This document shows positions 42,696 to 51,698 of a stretch of 64,000 nt of DNA, piece after piece (within the stretch, counting starts at the first letter, position 1; the number at the start of each line of letters is the position of its first letter). The notes beneath the pieces are model-generated. The model saw only the letters and a program-made list of their open reading frames with translations, was not told where the DNA came from and did not search any database. The translations under genes and the position numbers were made by a program. Where the stretch lies: NCBI RefSeq assembly GCF_008364765.1, contig NZ_VTUY01000013.1:1-64000 (forward strand). The letters are read 5' to 3'. This DNA is from Bacillus sp. CH30_1T (lineage in GTDB: Bacteria > Bacillota > Bacilli > Bacillales > Bacillaceae_B).

Positions 42696-42742
42696 AAGAG
42701 GCTTCTCAAAAGCTAAATTAACTAATGAGAAGCCTCTTTTAT
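42696..42742. terminator. Bidirectional terminator at the right end of the island
   Basis: A perfect 12-base stem AAGAGGCTTCTC/GAGAAGCCTCTT is flanked by A and T runs on both sides. It is followed by TGTTAGCATTTTGTTAGCA (about 42751-42769), repeats that also occur inside the att-like copies. Confidence 0.88.
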
Positions 42743-42810
42743 TTTTCAAATGTTAGCATTTTGTTAGCAAACCACTTCAAAACCCTTATATTTCAAGGGG
42801 GTGAACGGTC

Positions 42811-42965
42811 ATTACATCATGCCGCCCCTAAGGTGAGGATGTGTAATATCGTTAACGTGAGGTGAAATAGCGCGGTAAATCAACGTTTTGGATATTTTTG
42901 GCTGTAACATCTTTAATGTCGATTTACCGTTTTTTATGGAAATGCGTTAGCAAAATGTTAGCATT
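42811..42965. repeat. Attachment-site-like repeat, copy B (right end of island)
   Basis: It starts with the same ATTACATCATGCCGCCCCTA as copy A and ends GCGTTAGCAAAATGTTAGCA. Unlike copy A it has TGTTAGCA repeats on both sides (42751-42769 and 42946-42963). That fits a junction between two elements in tandem, or an attP-like site. The rest of 42524-42993 holds no gene. Confidence 0.7.
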
Positions 42966-42993
42966 GATACTTGAATGTTTTTAATAATAATAT

Positions 42994-43200
42994 TTAATAA
43001 TACCCTACCCAGTTGGGCTGATTACTTTTTATTGCTTTCTCTACAGCATTAATCCAATCACCTATATCCTATAACTTAATTTCCAATTCCTTAATAGACA
43101 TACTTGTAGAATCCACCGTTTTCCATAATGTTTCTAGAGCATATTTAACCCCGTCATAAGGATATTGAATTGAATCATTGGCTGCTAAATAATCCGTCAT
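42994..43200 (-). pseudogene. Small immunity-like gene with one in-frame amber stop
   Basis: A frame of 68 codons starts at the ATG at 43200, overlapping the stop of the upstream gene (ATGA), with GGAGAG upstream. It is interrupted only by a TAG at codon 44 (after KELEIKL). It continues DIGDWINAVEKAIKSNQPNW to a TAA. Apart from the stop it looks like an intact acidic protein of the type that follows polymorphic toxins; no family is recognised. Confidence 0.5.
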
Positions 43201-43607
43201 TCTTCTCTCCATTTAATGTCCCGTCTTGATGAATATATTCTCATCTTAATCAGTGAATTTAAATTAACATCTCCTTCTAAGCTGTCCCATGCTATTCCTC
43301 CATTTTCAAAAATTGCCCTATATAAATCTTCAATTGTATTGAAGTGATTATAATATTCCTTAGTTTCTTCTTCTGGTATTAGTTCTGAGTTTCTTATTGT
43401 TTGCTCTGGATATATGGGTAAATAAATCCAGTGCAACTTAGCTGCAATCTCTTTTGTTTTAAGTATAATCTCTTGAGCTTTCTCAGTAGGTTTTAAATTC
43501 ATGTAGATATCTCTAATTTCTTCATAATTATCTTTTAATAATTGCTCAAGATCTTGTTTGTCAGCTAAATAATGATCGTATTTAGAAGAATACTCTTCAA
43601 AACCCAC
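43197..43607 (-). CDS. Hypothetical acidic protein, translationally coupled
   Basis: This 136-residue soluble protein (MGFEEYSSKYDHYLADKQDL...) is rich in Glu, Lys and Tyr with no signal or membrane segment. I do not recognise it. The neighbours, a broken reading upstream and an overlapping small acidic gene downstream, suggest a toxin-immunity remnant, which is inference. No obvious ribosome site was seen before the ATG at 43607. Confidence 0.5.
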   Translation of the reverse strand: MGFEEYSSKYDHYLADKQDLEQLLKDNYEEIRDIYMNLKPTEKAQEIILKTKEIAAKLHWIYLPIYPEQTIRNSELIPEEETKEYYNHFNTIEDLYRAIFENGGIAWDSLEGDVNLNSLIKMRIYSSRRDIKWREE

Positions 43608-43619
43608 TTTAACACTTTG

Positions 43620-43795
43620 GTTTATTTAGTATTTATCATTAACAGTATCAAAAAAACCATCGATAAATTGGATTATATCTAATCTTTTAAAAAATAATTT
43701 CTTGAATTGATTCTTCACTATAAAACTGCTCCAATATTGCATTACCTTTAGACAGTGACACTTTATATCATTAGAAAATCTAGTTTTTATGAATA
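43620..43795 (-). pseudogene. Broken gene remnant
   Basis: Minus-strand pieces SLSKGNAILEQFYSEESIQE in one frame and FKRLDIIQFIDGFFDTVNDK followed by Y-stop in another make one protein-like sequence split by a frameshift at an A-run. No start was found. It lies just upstream of the coupled hypothetical pair. Confidence 0.4.
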
Positions 43796-43821
43796 TATAT
43801 TTTTTCTCAGAAAATAAAATC

Positions 43822-43990
43822 CTAAGAATTAAACTGTTCGTGATTTATATGCCTAATCTCAGAATATAATAACGCTTCCTTATTTCCATCATCCTTTTCT
43901 AAATAAACTACTTTCGATTTCCCACTCTCTATTCGTTCTGCCCTCTAACTTAATTCTTCACTACCACTTACACACGCAAAATAAATTGCT
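43822..43990 (-). pseudogene. Short gene remnant with internal stop
   Basis: In one minus-strand frame the sequence reads IYFACVSGSEELS, a TAG, then RAERIESGKSKVVYLEKDDG and NKEALLYSEIRHINHEQFNS to a TAG at 43822. The protein-like composition suggests a decayed coding sequence; family unknown. Confidence 0.35.
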
Positions 43991-44053
43991 TAAATATATT
44001 ACCAGTCCATTCCACTAGCCTAGTAGGAATTCTAAAATGTTGCATATCACAAG

Positions 44054-44512
44054 TTAATTGCGTATTTTTTTACCTACTTTAAATATGAGCGGAATTCCTA
44101 TAATTGTAGGTAGAATCCAAAATAACAAAATAGGCAGTTCATTTAAAACTGGTATACTAGGAGTATTAACTACTAAAGTTGCAGTTACAATACCTATATA
44201 AGAACCTAGCATTCCTCCTATATGAGCACCTATCCAATTTTTCCATTTCTTCTTGACCGCTAAATATCCCAATAAAGCGAGCCCATAAGAAAACAGAGCG
44301 ATATAGAATAAATATTGGCTTTTTTCCCAATGGATTATCGACATAACCAAAGCTGTTATAAATACAAGGACATAATACCAGTGATATATCTCGCCAGATA
44401 CTGTATGTTTCCCCTTCTTCTTTTTAGAAGACATTGCAAATATCCCGCTTATTAAACAAATCGTCCCTGTGAGTATATGAGTAATTAAAAATACATTAAA
44501 CAATAACATCAC
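44054..44512 (-). CDS. DUF2306-like membrane protein
   Basis: This 152-residue protein has four to five hydrophobic segments. The pattern HILTGTICLISGIFAM then KKGKHTVSGEIYHWYYVLVF with conserved His residues is characteristic of DUF2306-type small membrane proteins. Function unknown. It is the only clearly intact gene among the broken frames of 43-45 kb. GGTG precedes the start. Confidence 0.65.
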   Translation of the reverse strand: MMLLFNVFLITHILTGTICLISGIFAMSSKKKKGKHTVSGEIYHWYYVLVFITALVMSIIHWEKSQYLFYIALFSYGLALLGYLAVKKKWKNWIGAHIGGMLGSYIGIVTATLVVNTPSIPVLNELPILLFWILPTIIGIPLIFKVGKKIRN

Positions 44513-44520
44513 CTCAATAC

Positions 44521-44985
44521 TTAAAAAACGTCTTCTAATGAAAATCCCTCTTCCATTAATAATTTCTTTGTTTCATTCATTAATTTTTCATAGGGGAGAC
44601 CTATTTCAAAAACAAAATGATCATTGAGAAACTTATCAATGTCTACAGTAGTCTCTATTTGGCTAGTTTCATAGTATTTTTTAATTTGGGTTTAACCTTC
44701 TGAGTGTTTACTATATTTTCCAAGAACACCCTTAATACTCTGCTCTTTGGGAGGCTTAATTTTCGATATTGTATCTCGCTCTCTCTAGCAGTAATATTAT
44801 CCAGTGTCATCTTGAAAAGATAATCGATTTGACATTTCTAAAGATTTTCTAAATACCGATATTAGTGTATTTTTGTCCATGGAAATCATCTGCTCGACCA
44901 GTTCTAAGGAATATTTTATGCAATAAATGAATCCAGATAATTCAACGTATATAACGCTAGTGAATTTTTTTCAAAAAATCTTCCT
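44521..44985 (-). pseudogene. Decayed gene with three in-frame stops
   Basis: A single minus-strand frame can be followed from about 44985 to a TAA at 44521. ELSGFIYCIKYSLELVEQMI, SVFRKSLEMSNRLSFQDDTG, stop, stop, SKIKPPKEQSIKGVLGKYSK, stop, TQIKKYYETSQIETTVDIDK, then NETKKLLMEEGFSLEDVF. A possible original TTG start with GGAAG upstream is in another frame at the 5' end. Family not recognised. Confidence 0.5.
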
Positions 44986-45005
44986 TTTAAAAGGTAATAA
45001 CCAAT

Positions 45006-46028
45006 TTACTTTAAGGAATATTGCTTATCGAAATAATTCTTATATTCTTCACTTATAATTTGATCCCACCAATCTTTGTTATCAATGTACCATTTGATGG
45101 TTTGAGCAATACCTGTTTCGAATGTATAACATGGTTTCCAGCCTAGGCTTTCTAGTTTTGTTGAGTCAATCGCATAACGCTTATCGTGTCCTAAGCGGTC
45201 TTTGACAAACTCTATTAATCCCTCTGACTTCCCAATTGTGCTAATGATTGTTTTAACAACTTCAAGATTTGTTCGCTCATTATAACCACCCACATTATAA
45301 ACTTCTCCATTTGAGCCTTTATGCATCACTAAATCAATCGCAGTACAATGATCATAAACATGTAACCAATCACGAATATTTTTACCATCACCATATATAG
45401 GTACCTTTTGATCATTTAATACGCGAGAAATGGTTAACGGAATTAGCTTTTCGGGAAAATGGTATGGACCATAGTTATTTGAACATCTTGTAATGTTCAC
45501 TGGTAAACCAAATGTTCTATGGTATGCACGAACTAACATGTCTGAAGATGCCTTACTTGCACTATATGGGCTGTTTGGTTGAAGAGGTGTTTCTTCTGTA
45601 AAAAAAGTCGTTGGATTAAAGTCTAACTCCCCATAAACTTCATCCGTTGAGACTTGAACAAATTTCTTTACACCAATATACTTCGCTGCATCCAATAACA
45701 CTTGAGTCCCTAAAACATTAGTAAACACAGAAATTTCAGGTTTAGTGATGGACCGGTCTACATGACTTTCGGCTGCAAAATGGATTACATAATCAAATTT
45801 ATATTCTTCAAAGCACGCATAAATTGCTTCTCTATCTGTAATATCAGCCTTAATAAAATGGTACCTATCCTTATTTTCAATGCATCTATGCTTGGTAAGA
45901 TCTCCAGCATAAGTTAATAGATCAAGATTAAAGATCTCGTATTGTGGATATTTATCCACCATATATTGAACAAAGTTACCACCAATGAAACCTGCTCCAC
46001 CGGTCACTACTACCTTTTCTCTAGTCAT
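45006..46028 (-). CDS. rfbB: dTDP-glucose 4,6-dehydratase
   Basis: This 340-residue SDR enzyme performs the second step of dTDP-L-rhamnose synthesis. It has GGAGFIGGNFVQYM for NAD binding, the catalytic STDEVYGEL and YSASKASSDMLVRAYHRTF (YxxxK), and NNYGPYHFPEKLIPL. It overlaps the end of the reductase gene by 8 bases and is the last gene of an A-C-D-B operon. Confidence 0.96.
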   Translation of the reverse strand: MTREKVVVTGGAGFIGGNFVQYMVDKYPQYEIFNLDLLTYAGDLTKHRCIENKDRYHFIKADITDREAIYACFEEYKFDYVIHFAAESHVDRSITKPEISVFTNVLGTQVLLDAAKYIGVKKFVQVSTDEVYGELDFNPTTFFTEETPLQPNSPYSASKASSDMLVRAYHRTFGLPVNITRCSNNYGPYHFPEKLIPLTISRVLNDQKVPIYGDGKNIRDWLHVYDHCTAIDLVMHKGSNGEVYNVGGYNERTNLEVVKTIISTIGKSEGLIEFVKDRLGHDKRYAIDSTKLESLGWKPCYTFETGIAQTIKWYIDNKDWWDQIISEEYKNYFDKQYSLK

Positions 46029-46881
46029 GATTCACCTCTAAAATTAGTTCATTGATGTAGTGCTCTAATGCCTCTTGCCATGATGGCAACGGTTTAAATC
46101 CTGAATCAACCAACTTTTGCTTAGACAGACGAGAATTCTTTGGTCGCACAGCGCGGGTTGGATACTCCTCTGTATTTATTGCATGCACCTTAACCGCTTT
46201 GCCTGCTACTTTAAAAATTTCCCTTGCAAATTCAGCCCAACTACAAAAGCCTTCATTTGAAACATGATATATACCATATTTTTCACTTTCAATCATTTCA
46301 ATTAATAATCTTGCTAAATCAAATGTATAAGTTGGTGATCCAAATTGGTCTCCAACAACATTTAATTCTGAACGAGTTTCTGCTAAGCGAAGCATTACCT
46401 TCACAAAGTTATTTCCATTTATTCCGAATACCCATGAAATTCTTACAATAAACATTTGATTAAGAAGAGATTGAACTACCTTTTCACCTTCTAACTTGGT
46501 TAAACCATAATACCCCACCGGACTTGTTGAATCAGTTTCAGAGAGAGGCCAATTTTCTTCCCCATCAAACACATAGTCAGTACTAATGTACATGAATTTT
46601 GCCCCAACGCTCTTTGCTGCTTCAGCTAAATACCTCGTACCATTTACATTAATATTCCAGCATGTGTCCTGATCATCTTCCGCTTGATCAACAGCTGTAT
46701 ATGCAGCGCTATGAACAATCGCATCTGGATTTAACTTTTCAACAAATTCCGTTACACGCTGCTTGTTTGTAATATCCAAATCCGCTGAGCCTACACCATA
46801 AATATCATAGCCGTGAAACTGGCCTTCCTTCACAACATCATAGCCAAGTTGACCTGTATAACCTGTCACTAGAATCTTCAT
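46021..46881 (-). CDS. rfbD: dTDP-4-dehydrorhamnose reductase
   Basis: This 286-residue SDR enzyme makes dTDP-L-rhamnose. It has GYTGQLGYDV at the N-terminus, NPDAIVHSAAYTAVDQAEDD, STDYVFDGE and YYGLTKLEGEK (YxxxK). It overlaps the neighbouring rfbC stop by 4 bases, indicating translational coupling. Confidence 0.95.
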   Translation of the reverse strand: MKILVTGYTGQLGYDVVKEGQFHGYDIYGVGSADLDITNKQRVTEFVEKLNPDAIVHSAAYTAVDQAEDDQDTCWNINVNGTRYLAEAAKSVGAKFMYISTDYVFDGEENWPLSETDSTSPVGYYGLTKLEGEKVVQSLLNQMFIVRISWVFGINGNNFVKVMLRLAETRSELNVVGDQFGSPTYTFDLARLLIEMIESEKYGIYHVSNEGFCSWAEFAREIFKVAGKAVKVHAINTEEYPTRAVRPKNSRLSKQKLVDSGFKPLPSWQEALEHYINELILEVNHD

Positions 46882-47444
46882 TTTGATTCCCCATATCGAT
46901 AATTAATTTCTGCATCTTTTAAAAGTGGTGCCTTCTTATCCTTTGCAGATAACACAGGAGTGATATCCTCCGGCCATTCAATTCCAATTTCTGGATCGTC
47001 CCAAGCGATACCGCAATCGTATTCAAGTGCATACAGCTCGTCCACCTTATATTGAACTTCAACATTATCTGTTAATGTCATAAACCCATGTGCAAAGCCC
47101 TTTGGAACAAGCAATTGCTTTTTGTTTTCTCTAGACAACTCAATCCCATACCATTGTCCAAACGTAGGACTTTCTTTTCGGATATCAACAGCCACATCAA
47201 AAATAGAACCTCTTGTACATCTGACCAGTTTCGTTTGCGCCTTTGGATTTAATTGATAATGCAGACCGCGTAAAGTCCCCTTTTTGACTGAAAGAGACTG
47301 ATTATCTTGAACGAACTGAAAATCAATTCCGCCTTCTTTAAATTTTTCCTTATTATAAGTCTCCATAAACCAACCACGATGATCCCCAAATACATTGGGC
47401 TCAATAATTAATATATCTTCAATATGAGTTTTTACAACTTGCAC
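46878..47444 (-). CDS. rfbC: dTDP-4-dehydrorhamnose 3,5-epimerase
   Basis: This 188-residue cupin-fold epimerase shows GDHRGWFMETYN, the active-site RGLHYQLNPKAQTKLVRC and KQLLVPKGFAHGF. It lies between thymidylyltransferase and reductase in the rhamnose operon. Length is normal for the family. Confidence 0.95.
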   Translation of the reverse strand: MQVVKTHIEDILIIEPNVFGDHRGWFMETYNKEKFKEGGIDFQFVQDNQSLSVKKGTLRGLHYQLNPKAQTKLVRCTRGSIFDVAVDIRKESPTFGQWYGIELSRENKKQLLVPKGFAHGFMTLTDNVEVQYKVDELYALEYDCGIAWDDPEIGIEWPEDITPVLSAKDKKAPLLKDAEINYRYGESK

Positions 47445-47460
47445 ATGATCACCTTTTCAA

Positions 47461-48339
47461 TTAATACTTAATTTTAGCGTTTGCTACTTTTAATAAATAC
47501 TTTCCATAACCTGTCTTTGAGGAAAGTTCACCAGACTTTAATAATTGTTCTCTTTCAATCCATCCATTAATAAATGCAATTTCCTCTGGTGCAGCTATTT
47601 TAACGCCTTGATGTTCTTCGACCGTGCGAACAAAATTACTTGCAGAAAACAGACTGTCATGAGTACCTGTATCTAGCCATGTAAAACCTCTTCCAAGAAG
47701 CTCTACCTCTAATTGTCCAACCTGAAGGTAAGCTTCATTGACTGATGTGATTTCCAACTCACCACGTAGAGAAGGCTTCACATTCTTTGCTATTTCAATC
47801 ACACTATTATCGTAAAAGTAAAGGCCTGTGACCGCGTAATTAGATTTTGGTACCTCTGGCTTTTCTTGAATACTTATAACCTTACCATTCTCATCAAATT
47901 CAACAACACCAAAACGTTCAGGATCCTGAACATGATAACCAAATACAGTTGCACCTGTTTCTCTCTGTGCGGCTCGTTGAAGAATTTTCCTCATGCCACT
48001 TCCATAATAGACATTGTCTCCAAGAATCATCGCAACAGAATCATTTCCAATGAATTCATCACCAATAATAAAAGCTTGCGCTAATCCATCAGGGCTAGGT
48101 TGAATCTTATATTGAAGAGAGATTCCAAACTGTGAACCATCCCCTAACAATTCCTCAAACCTTGGAGTATCCTCTGAGGTCGAAATGATTAAAATCTCAC
48201 GAATACCGGCCAACATCAACGTTGATAGAGGATAATAAATCATTGGCTTATCATAAATCGGTAATAACTGTTTACTTGTAACCAAGGTAAGTGGATACAA
48301 TCTTGTTCCACTTCCACCAGCTAAAATAATTCCTTTCAT
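47461..48339 (-). CDS. rfbA: Glucose-1-phosphate thymidylyltransferase
   Basis: This 292-residue nucleotidyltransferase begins [18 protein letters not shown] with the GGxGTRLxPLT loop and has [18 protein letters not shown] and LGDNVYYG. It starts the dTDP-rhamnose pathway and is first in the operon. The rhamnose may decorate the cell wall, or, because the operon lies directly downstream of an acyl/polyketide-type cluster containing a glycosyltransferase-like gene, that product. Confidence 0.96.
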   Translation of the reverse strand: MKGIILAGGSGTRLYPLTLVTSKQLLPIYDKPMIYYPLSTLMLAGIREILIISTSEDTPRFEELLGDGSQFGISLQYKIQPSPDGLAQAFIIGDEFIGNDSVAMILGDNVYYGSGMRKILQRAAQRETGATVFGYHVQDPERFGVVEFDENGKVISIQEKPEVPKSNYAVTGLYFYDNSVIEIAKNVKPSLRGELEITSVNEAYLQVGQLEVELLGRGFTWLDTGTHDSLFSASNFVRTVEEHQGVKIAAPEEIAFINGWIEREQLLKSGELSSKTGYGKYLLKVANAKIKY

Positions 48340-48713
48340 TTTATGTACTCCTATTCTTTATAAAAATGGTAATAGTGAATATTCTCCCAGGGGGAATTCA
48401 ACATAACGATTTACTAGTAAATCGTAACAAAAGAACCAAACTAGTTTTATATAGCAAACAAGAAGTCCTGTACCTAGCCAATATTCTAAGTATTAATCTA
48501 TTTTCCCCGTTTGCAAAAAAGTTACTGTAGAACACTGTAACGGATGGATTGCCTTATGAATTATAAGTTGAATACTCTTTTAGAAAATATACAGATTATA
48601 AAAAAGGCATGTAATAATTACGGACAAAACAACTATTAGGAGAGAAACACAGTGGTCAGGGCTTCATTCTCATGCAGAATTAACATTTACGTTGGATGTG
48701 TGAGATTAATTAC
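48340..48713. other. Intergenic stretch before rfbA
   Basis: These 374 bases hold the rfb promoter region, but I could not pick a confident -35/-10 pair. No gene is supported. A GGAGAG site followed by a GTG near 48652 on the plus strand opens only a very short frame. Confidence 0.4.
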
Positions 48714-48756
48714 AAAAAGGCACGGCTAGCTTAAAGTACTAGTCGTGCCTTTCTTC
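48714..48756 (-). terminator. Terminator of the acyl/polyketide-type cluster
   Basis: Arms AAGGCACGACTAG and CTAGCCGTGCCTT form a near-perfect 13-base stem, followed by TTTTTG on the minus strand. It lies about 60 bases after the acpS stop and closes the 49-63 kb operon before the rfb operon. Confidence 0.88.
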
Positions 48757-48813
48757 GTGCGAAAATTCCGATTGTCACCTACAAGAACCGTCCCGTGTGC
48801 TCTCTGCCTACCC

Positions 48814-49200
48814 CTATATATCTGATTCAATAATCACGAATGCAGCGGCAGTTTCTTCTGTATGTGTAATAGTTAGGTGAAAAATTGTATTTTCGGAAAA
48901 TAAAGACTGGACTTTGCCTGATAAATAAAACTCTGGTTTACCAAGATGGTTAGGTTTAACCTCTAAATCTTTTAACCCTATTTGCTTCCCAAAACCAGTA
49001 CCTATTGCTTTTACACCAGCCTCTTTGGCTGCAAACCTACCAGCCAGCCATTCCATTCTTCTCTTTTCGTTTTCGATTTCCTGAAAATAGCTAAGCTCAT
49101 TGTCTGTTAACATGCGTTTTACAAAAGACATTGAAGTTCTATTTAATGCTTTCGTTATTCGTTTTATTTCCGTCAAATCCATTCCAATGCCTACTATCAT
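48814..49200 (-). CDS. acpS: Holo-acyl-carrier-protein synthase, AcpS type
   Basis: This 128-residue phosphopantetheinyl transferase begins MIVGIGMDLTEIKRI (catalytic Asp in the D-x-x-E motif), has WLAGRFAAKEAGVKAIG (Glu of the KE motif) and ends with LTITHTEETAAAFVI. GGAGG precedes the ATG. It most likely loads phosphopantetheine on the cluster ACP at 57993-58280. A housekeeping acpS is expected elsewhere in the genome, so this is probably a dedicated copy. Confidence 0.92.
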   Translation of the reverse strand: MIVGIGMDLTEIKRITKALNRTSMSFVKRMLTDNELSYFQEIENEKRRMEWLAGRFAAKEAGVKAIGTGFGKQIGLKDLEVKPNHLGKPEFYLSGKVQSLFSENTIFHLTITHTEETAAAFVIIESDI

Positions 49201-49231
49201 TTATTACTCCTCCACCATTCTTTACGCTTGT

Positions 49232-51679
49232 TTATTGGATATACTGACTAACAACTAGGGAATTATAATTGCCCCCATAAGCGAATGAATTGATGAGAGC
49301 ATTTTTTACATCCGCCCGTCGAGTATTAGTTACTAAGTCTAGTTCTACTCGTGGATTTGGATTTGTTAAATGTTGAATGGCAGGTACTACTCCACTAAAT
49401 GCTAATATTGAACTTAATATTCCTATAGCCCCTGCAGTACCATGTGTTTCGCCAAATACAGATTTAGGGGCACTTACAGGAGTATCATTCCCAAATACTC
49501 TTGATAAAACTCTAGATTCGATAGCATCGAAAGTTTTATGACCACTTGCAGATGAAGCAATATACCCAATGTTACTTACTTCTAAACCCGCTTCAGCTAA
49601 AGCTAATTCTATCGATTTTTCCCACGCTTCCCCTGTTGGATTAATTCTTCCAATTTTACTATTATCGGAGGTCATTCCAAAACCTTTAATTTCCGCATGA
49701 ATCTCTGCCCCACGCTCCTTCGCAGATTCATCACTTTCAAGGACAAATGCTACACTTCCTGCACCGAGAATATTTCCGCTAGATTCAACATCAAACGGTT
49801 TTGCTTTATCCTTTGTTAAATATCCTGGTATTCTATGCATACCAGCTAACATAGGCTCATTGAACTCATCTGATGAAACAACAATAACCTGCTTACAAAT
49901 CCCTTGTTGAATTAAACTATTAGCATAAAATAATCCATTAATTGCTGAGACTCCACCCGCACAAATAGTAGACGTAGGGCCCTTTAATTTAAAATTTAAA
50001 CCTATATGTCCAGCCGCTGCATTCATAACTGTATTTGGGAAGCGGCGTGCATTTGCCTTTTGAGCACCTTCAGAGATAACCACGCGATTAAATGCTTCAA
50101 CCGTTTCAATCGGACCAGTTCCAGTAGCAAAAATCAAACCAACTTCTTCACTATTATCACGATTTATTTTTATATTTGCGTCCTTAATAGCCATATTGGT
50201 GGCAACAGCTGCTTGCTTACTAATGGTATCCATCTTTCTAAGTAATTTAGGGTTCACGAATTTACCATACTTTATTTCTGGAATGATTCCTGCATCCTGA
50301 TACCCATAGATACTTGTATCAAATTCTGTAATCTCGGAAATACCACTCTCTCCATTCTTCAATAGCGAATAAATCTCCTCTACATTAGAAGCATTTCCTG
50401 CAATTGCTCCTACCCCTGAGATTACAACTCTCCTTTTAGAATAATTCACAACTGGCTTATTGGATTCAGTTTTTGCACCAAACATTATTGTTGCATTATT
50501 ACCTCCGAATGCAAAAGAGTTTGATAAAACTAAATCTACATTTCCTTTTCGAGAATTGTTAGGAACAAAATCTAAGTCAAATTTGGAGCTTTCTTCCTTA
50601 AAATTTACAGTTGGAGGAATAACTCCTTTCTTTATAGCTAGAATACTAGTAACAGCTTCCGCAGCTCCAGCTGCACCAAGCATATGTCCTATCATCGATT
50701 TAGTAGAAGAAATAGGTGGTGAATATTCCTTTAATAAAGACCTTAATGCCTTAGGTTCTGATGAATCATTTGCTGGGGTCCCTGTTCCATGTCCATTAAT
50801 ATAAGAGATATCTTTTGGCTCATAACCTGCTTGCATTAAAACGTTCTTCATGGATTGAAGTGCTCCTGATCCAGCTGGGTCTGGAGCCGTTTGATGATAA
50901 CAGTCAGCTGACAAAGAATAGTCAAGGACTTCTGCCAGAATTTCTGCCCCCCTGGCTTCTGCATAATCCAATCTTTCAAGGACTAAGAATGCGGCACCTT
51001 CACCAATATTAACTCCATTACTTTCGCTGTATGGTGAACACGGTCCATCACATAAAGCTTGTAAACTATTAAACCCACTAAGTGATAATTTAGTTAATGG
51101 ATCAACACCGCCCGCTAACATAACATCAGCTTTCCCTGAACGAATTGTATCTAGAGCATACCCAACCGAATTGGTCCCTGCAGCACAAGCATTTGAAATC
51201 ACACTTTTAGGACCTTTTATCCCTAAGTCAGTTGCTACATTATCAGCTGGAACATGGATTGGGTATTTAAAGATAAGAGAACGATCAGTATGGTTAATGT
51301 CTTTATTAATCCACTGCTCGTGAAATTTCTCGCCACTTGCTATCCCCCCCAGAGAGGTTCCTAGTATAAGGCCAGCTCGGTATGGGTCATTAGAGAAATC
51401 AATATTTGCGGAACTAACTGCTTCACGAGCTGCAAGCACAGCAAATTGACCTGCTCTATCTAATTGAAGAAGTTCTTTTTTCGTAAAGTAATTGGAGGGA
51501 ATAAATTTTTCAACCTCTCCACCATAGTTTGTACTTAAATCAGATAAATCTAGTTCTTTCACTAATTTTATACCGCTTTTCCCCTCAATAATATTTCCCC
51601 AGAATTCCTCAACGTTCTTTCCATTTGCACAGATAATGCCGATTCCCGTTACAGCTACCTGAAATTTCTTAAACTGCAT
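49232..51679 (-). CDS. Ketosynthase-ketosynthase didomain protein (KS-CLF-like fusion)
   Basis: This 815-residue protein is two beta-ketoacyl synthase units in tandem. The first (about 1-400) has a full catalytic triad: Cys165 in ISNACAAGTNSVG, His287 in NGHGTGTPAND and His322 in KSMIGHMLGAAGAAEA. The second (about 407-815) keeps a Cys near 563 in TICAGGVSAING. It has SASGHKTFD where HGTGT is expected and KSVFGETHGTAGA in place of KSxxGHTxGAAG, so it is degraded and may serve as a chain-length-factor-like partner. AAGGAG lies 11 bases before the ATG at 51679; a TTG at 51688 is too close. KS and CLF are normally separate genes in type II polyketide systems. Confidence 0.88.
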   Translation of the reverse strand: MQFKKFQVAVTGIGIICANGKNVEEFWGNIIEGKSGIKLVKELDLSDLSTNYGGEVEKFIPSNYFTKKELLQLDRAGQFAVLAAREAVSSANIDFSNDPYRAGLILGTSLGGIASGEKFHEQWINKDINHTDRSLIFKYPIHVPADNVATDLGIKGPKSVISNACAAGTNSVGYALDTIRSGKADVMLAGGVDPLTKLSLSGFNSLQALCDGPCSPYSESNGVNIGEGAAFLVLERLDYAEARGAEILAEVLDYSLSADCYHQTAPDPAGSGALQSMKNVLMQAGYEPKDISYINGHGTGTPANDSSEPKALRSLLKEYSPPISSTKSMIGHMLGAAGAAEAVTSILAIKKGVIPPTVNFKEESSKFDLDFVPNNSRKGNVDLVLSNSFAFGGNNATIMFGAKTESNKPVVNYSKRRVVISGVGAIAGNASNVEEIYSLLKNGESGISEITEFDTSIYGYQDAGIIPEIKYGKFVNPKLLRKMDTISKQAAVATNMAIKDANIKINRDNSEEVGLIFATGTGPIETVEAFNRVVISEGAQKANARRFPNTVMNAAAGHIGLNFKLKGPTSTICAGGVSAINGLFYANSLIQQGICKQVIVVSSDEFNEPMLAGMHRIPGYLTKDKAKPFDVESSGNILGAGSVAFVLESDESAKERGAEIHAEIKGFGMTSDNSKIGRINPTGEAWEKSIELALAEAGLEVSNIGYIASSASGHKTFDAIESRVLSRVFGNDTPVSAPKSVFGETHGTAGAIGILSSILAFSGVVPAIQHLTNPNPRVELDLVTNTRRADVKNALINSFAYGGNYNSLVVSQYIQ

Positions 51680-51698
51680 ACCACACAAATCTCCTTAA

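Noticed and set aside
42696-42965. Insertion sequence end
   Set aside because: No transposase frame or terminal inverted repeats were found; the repeat pair is direct and fits integrase sites better.
50460-50804. 114-codon plus-strand frame opposite the ketosynthase gene
   Set aside because: It is the antisense shadow of the KS domain; all catalytic motifs are on the minus strand.
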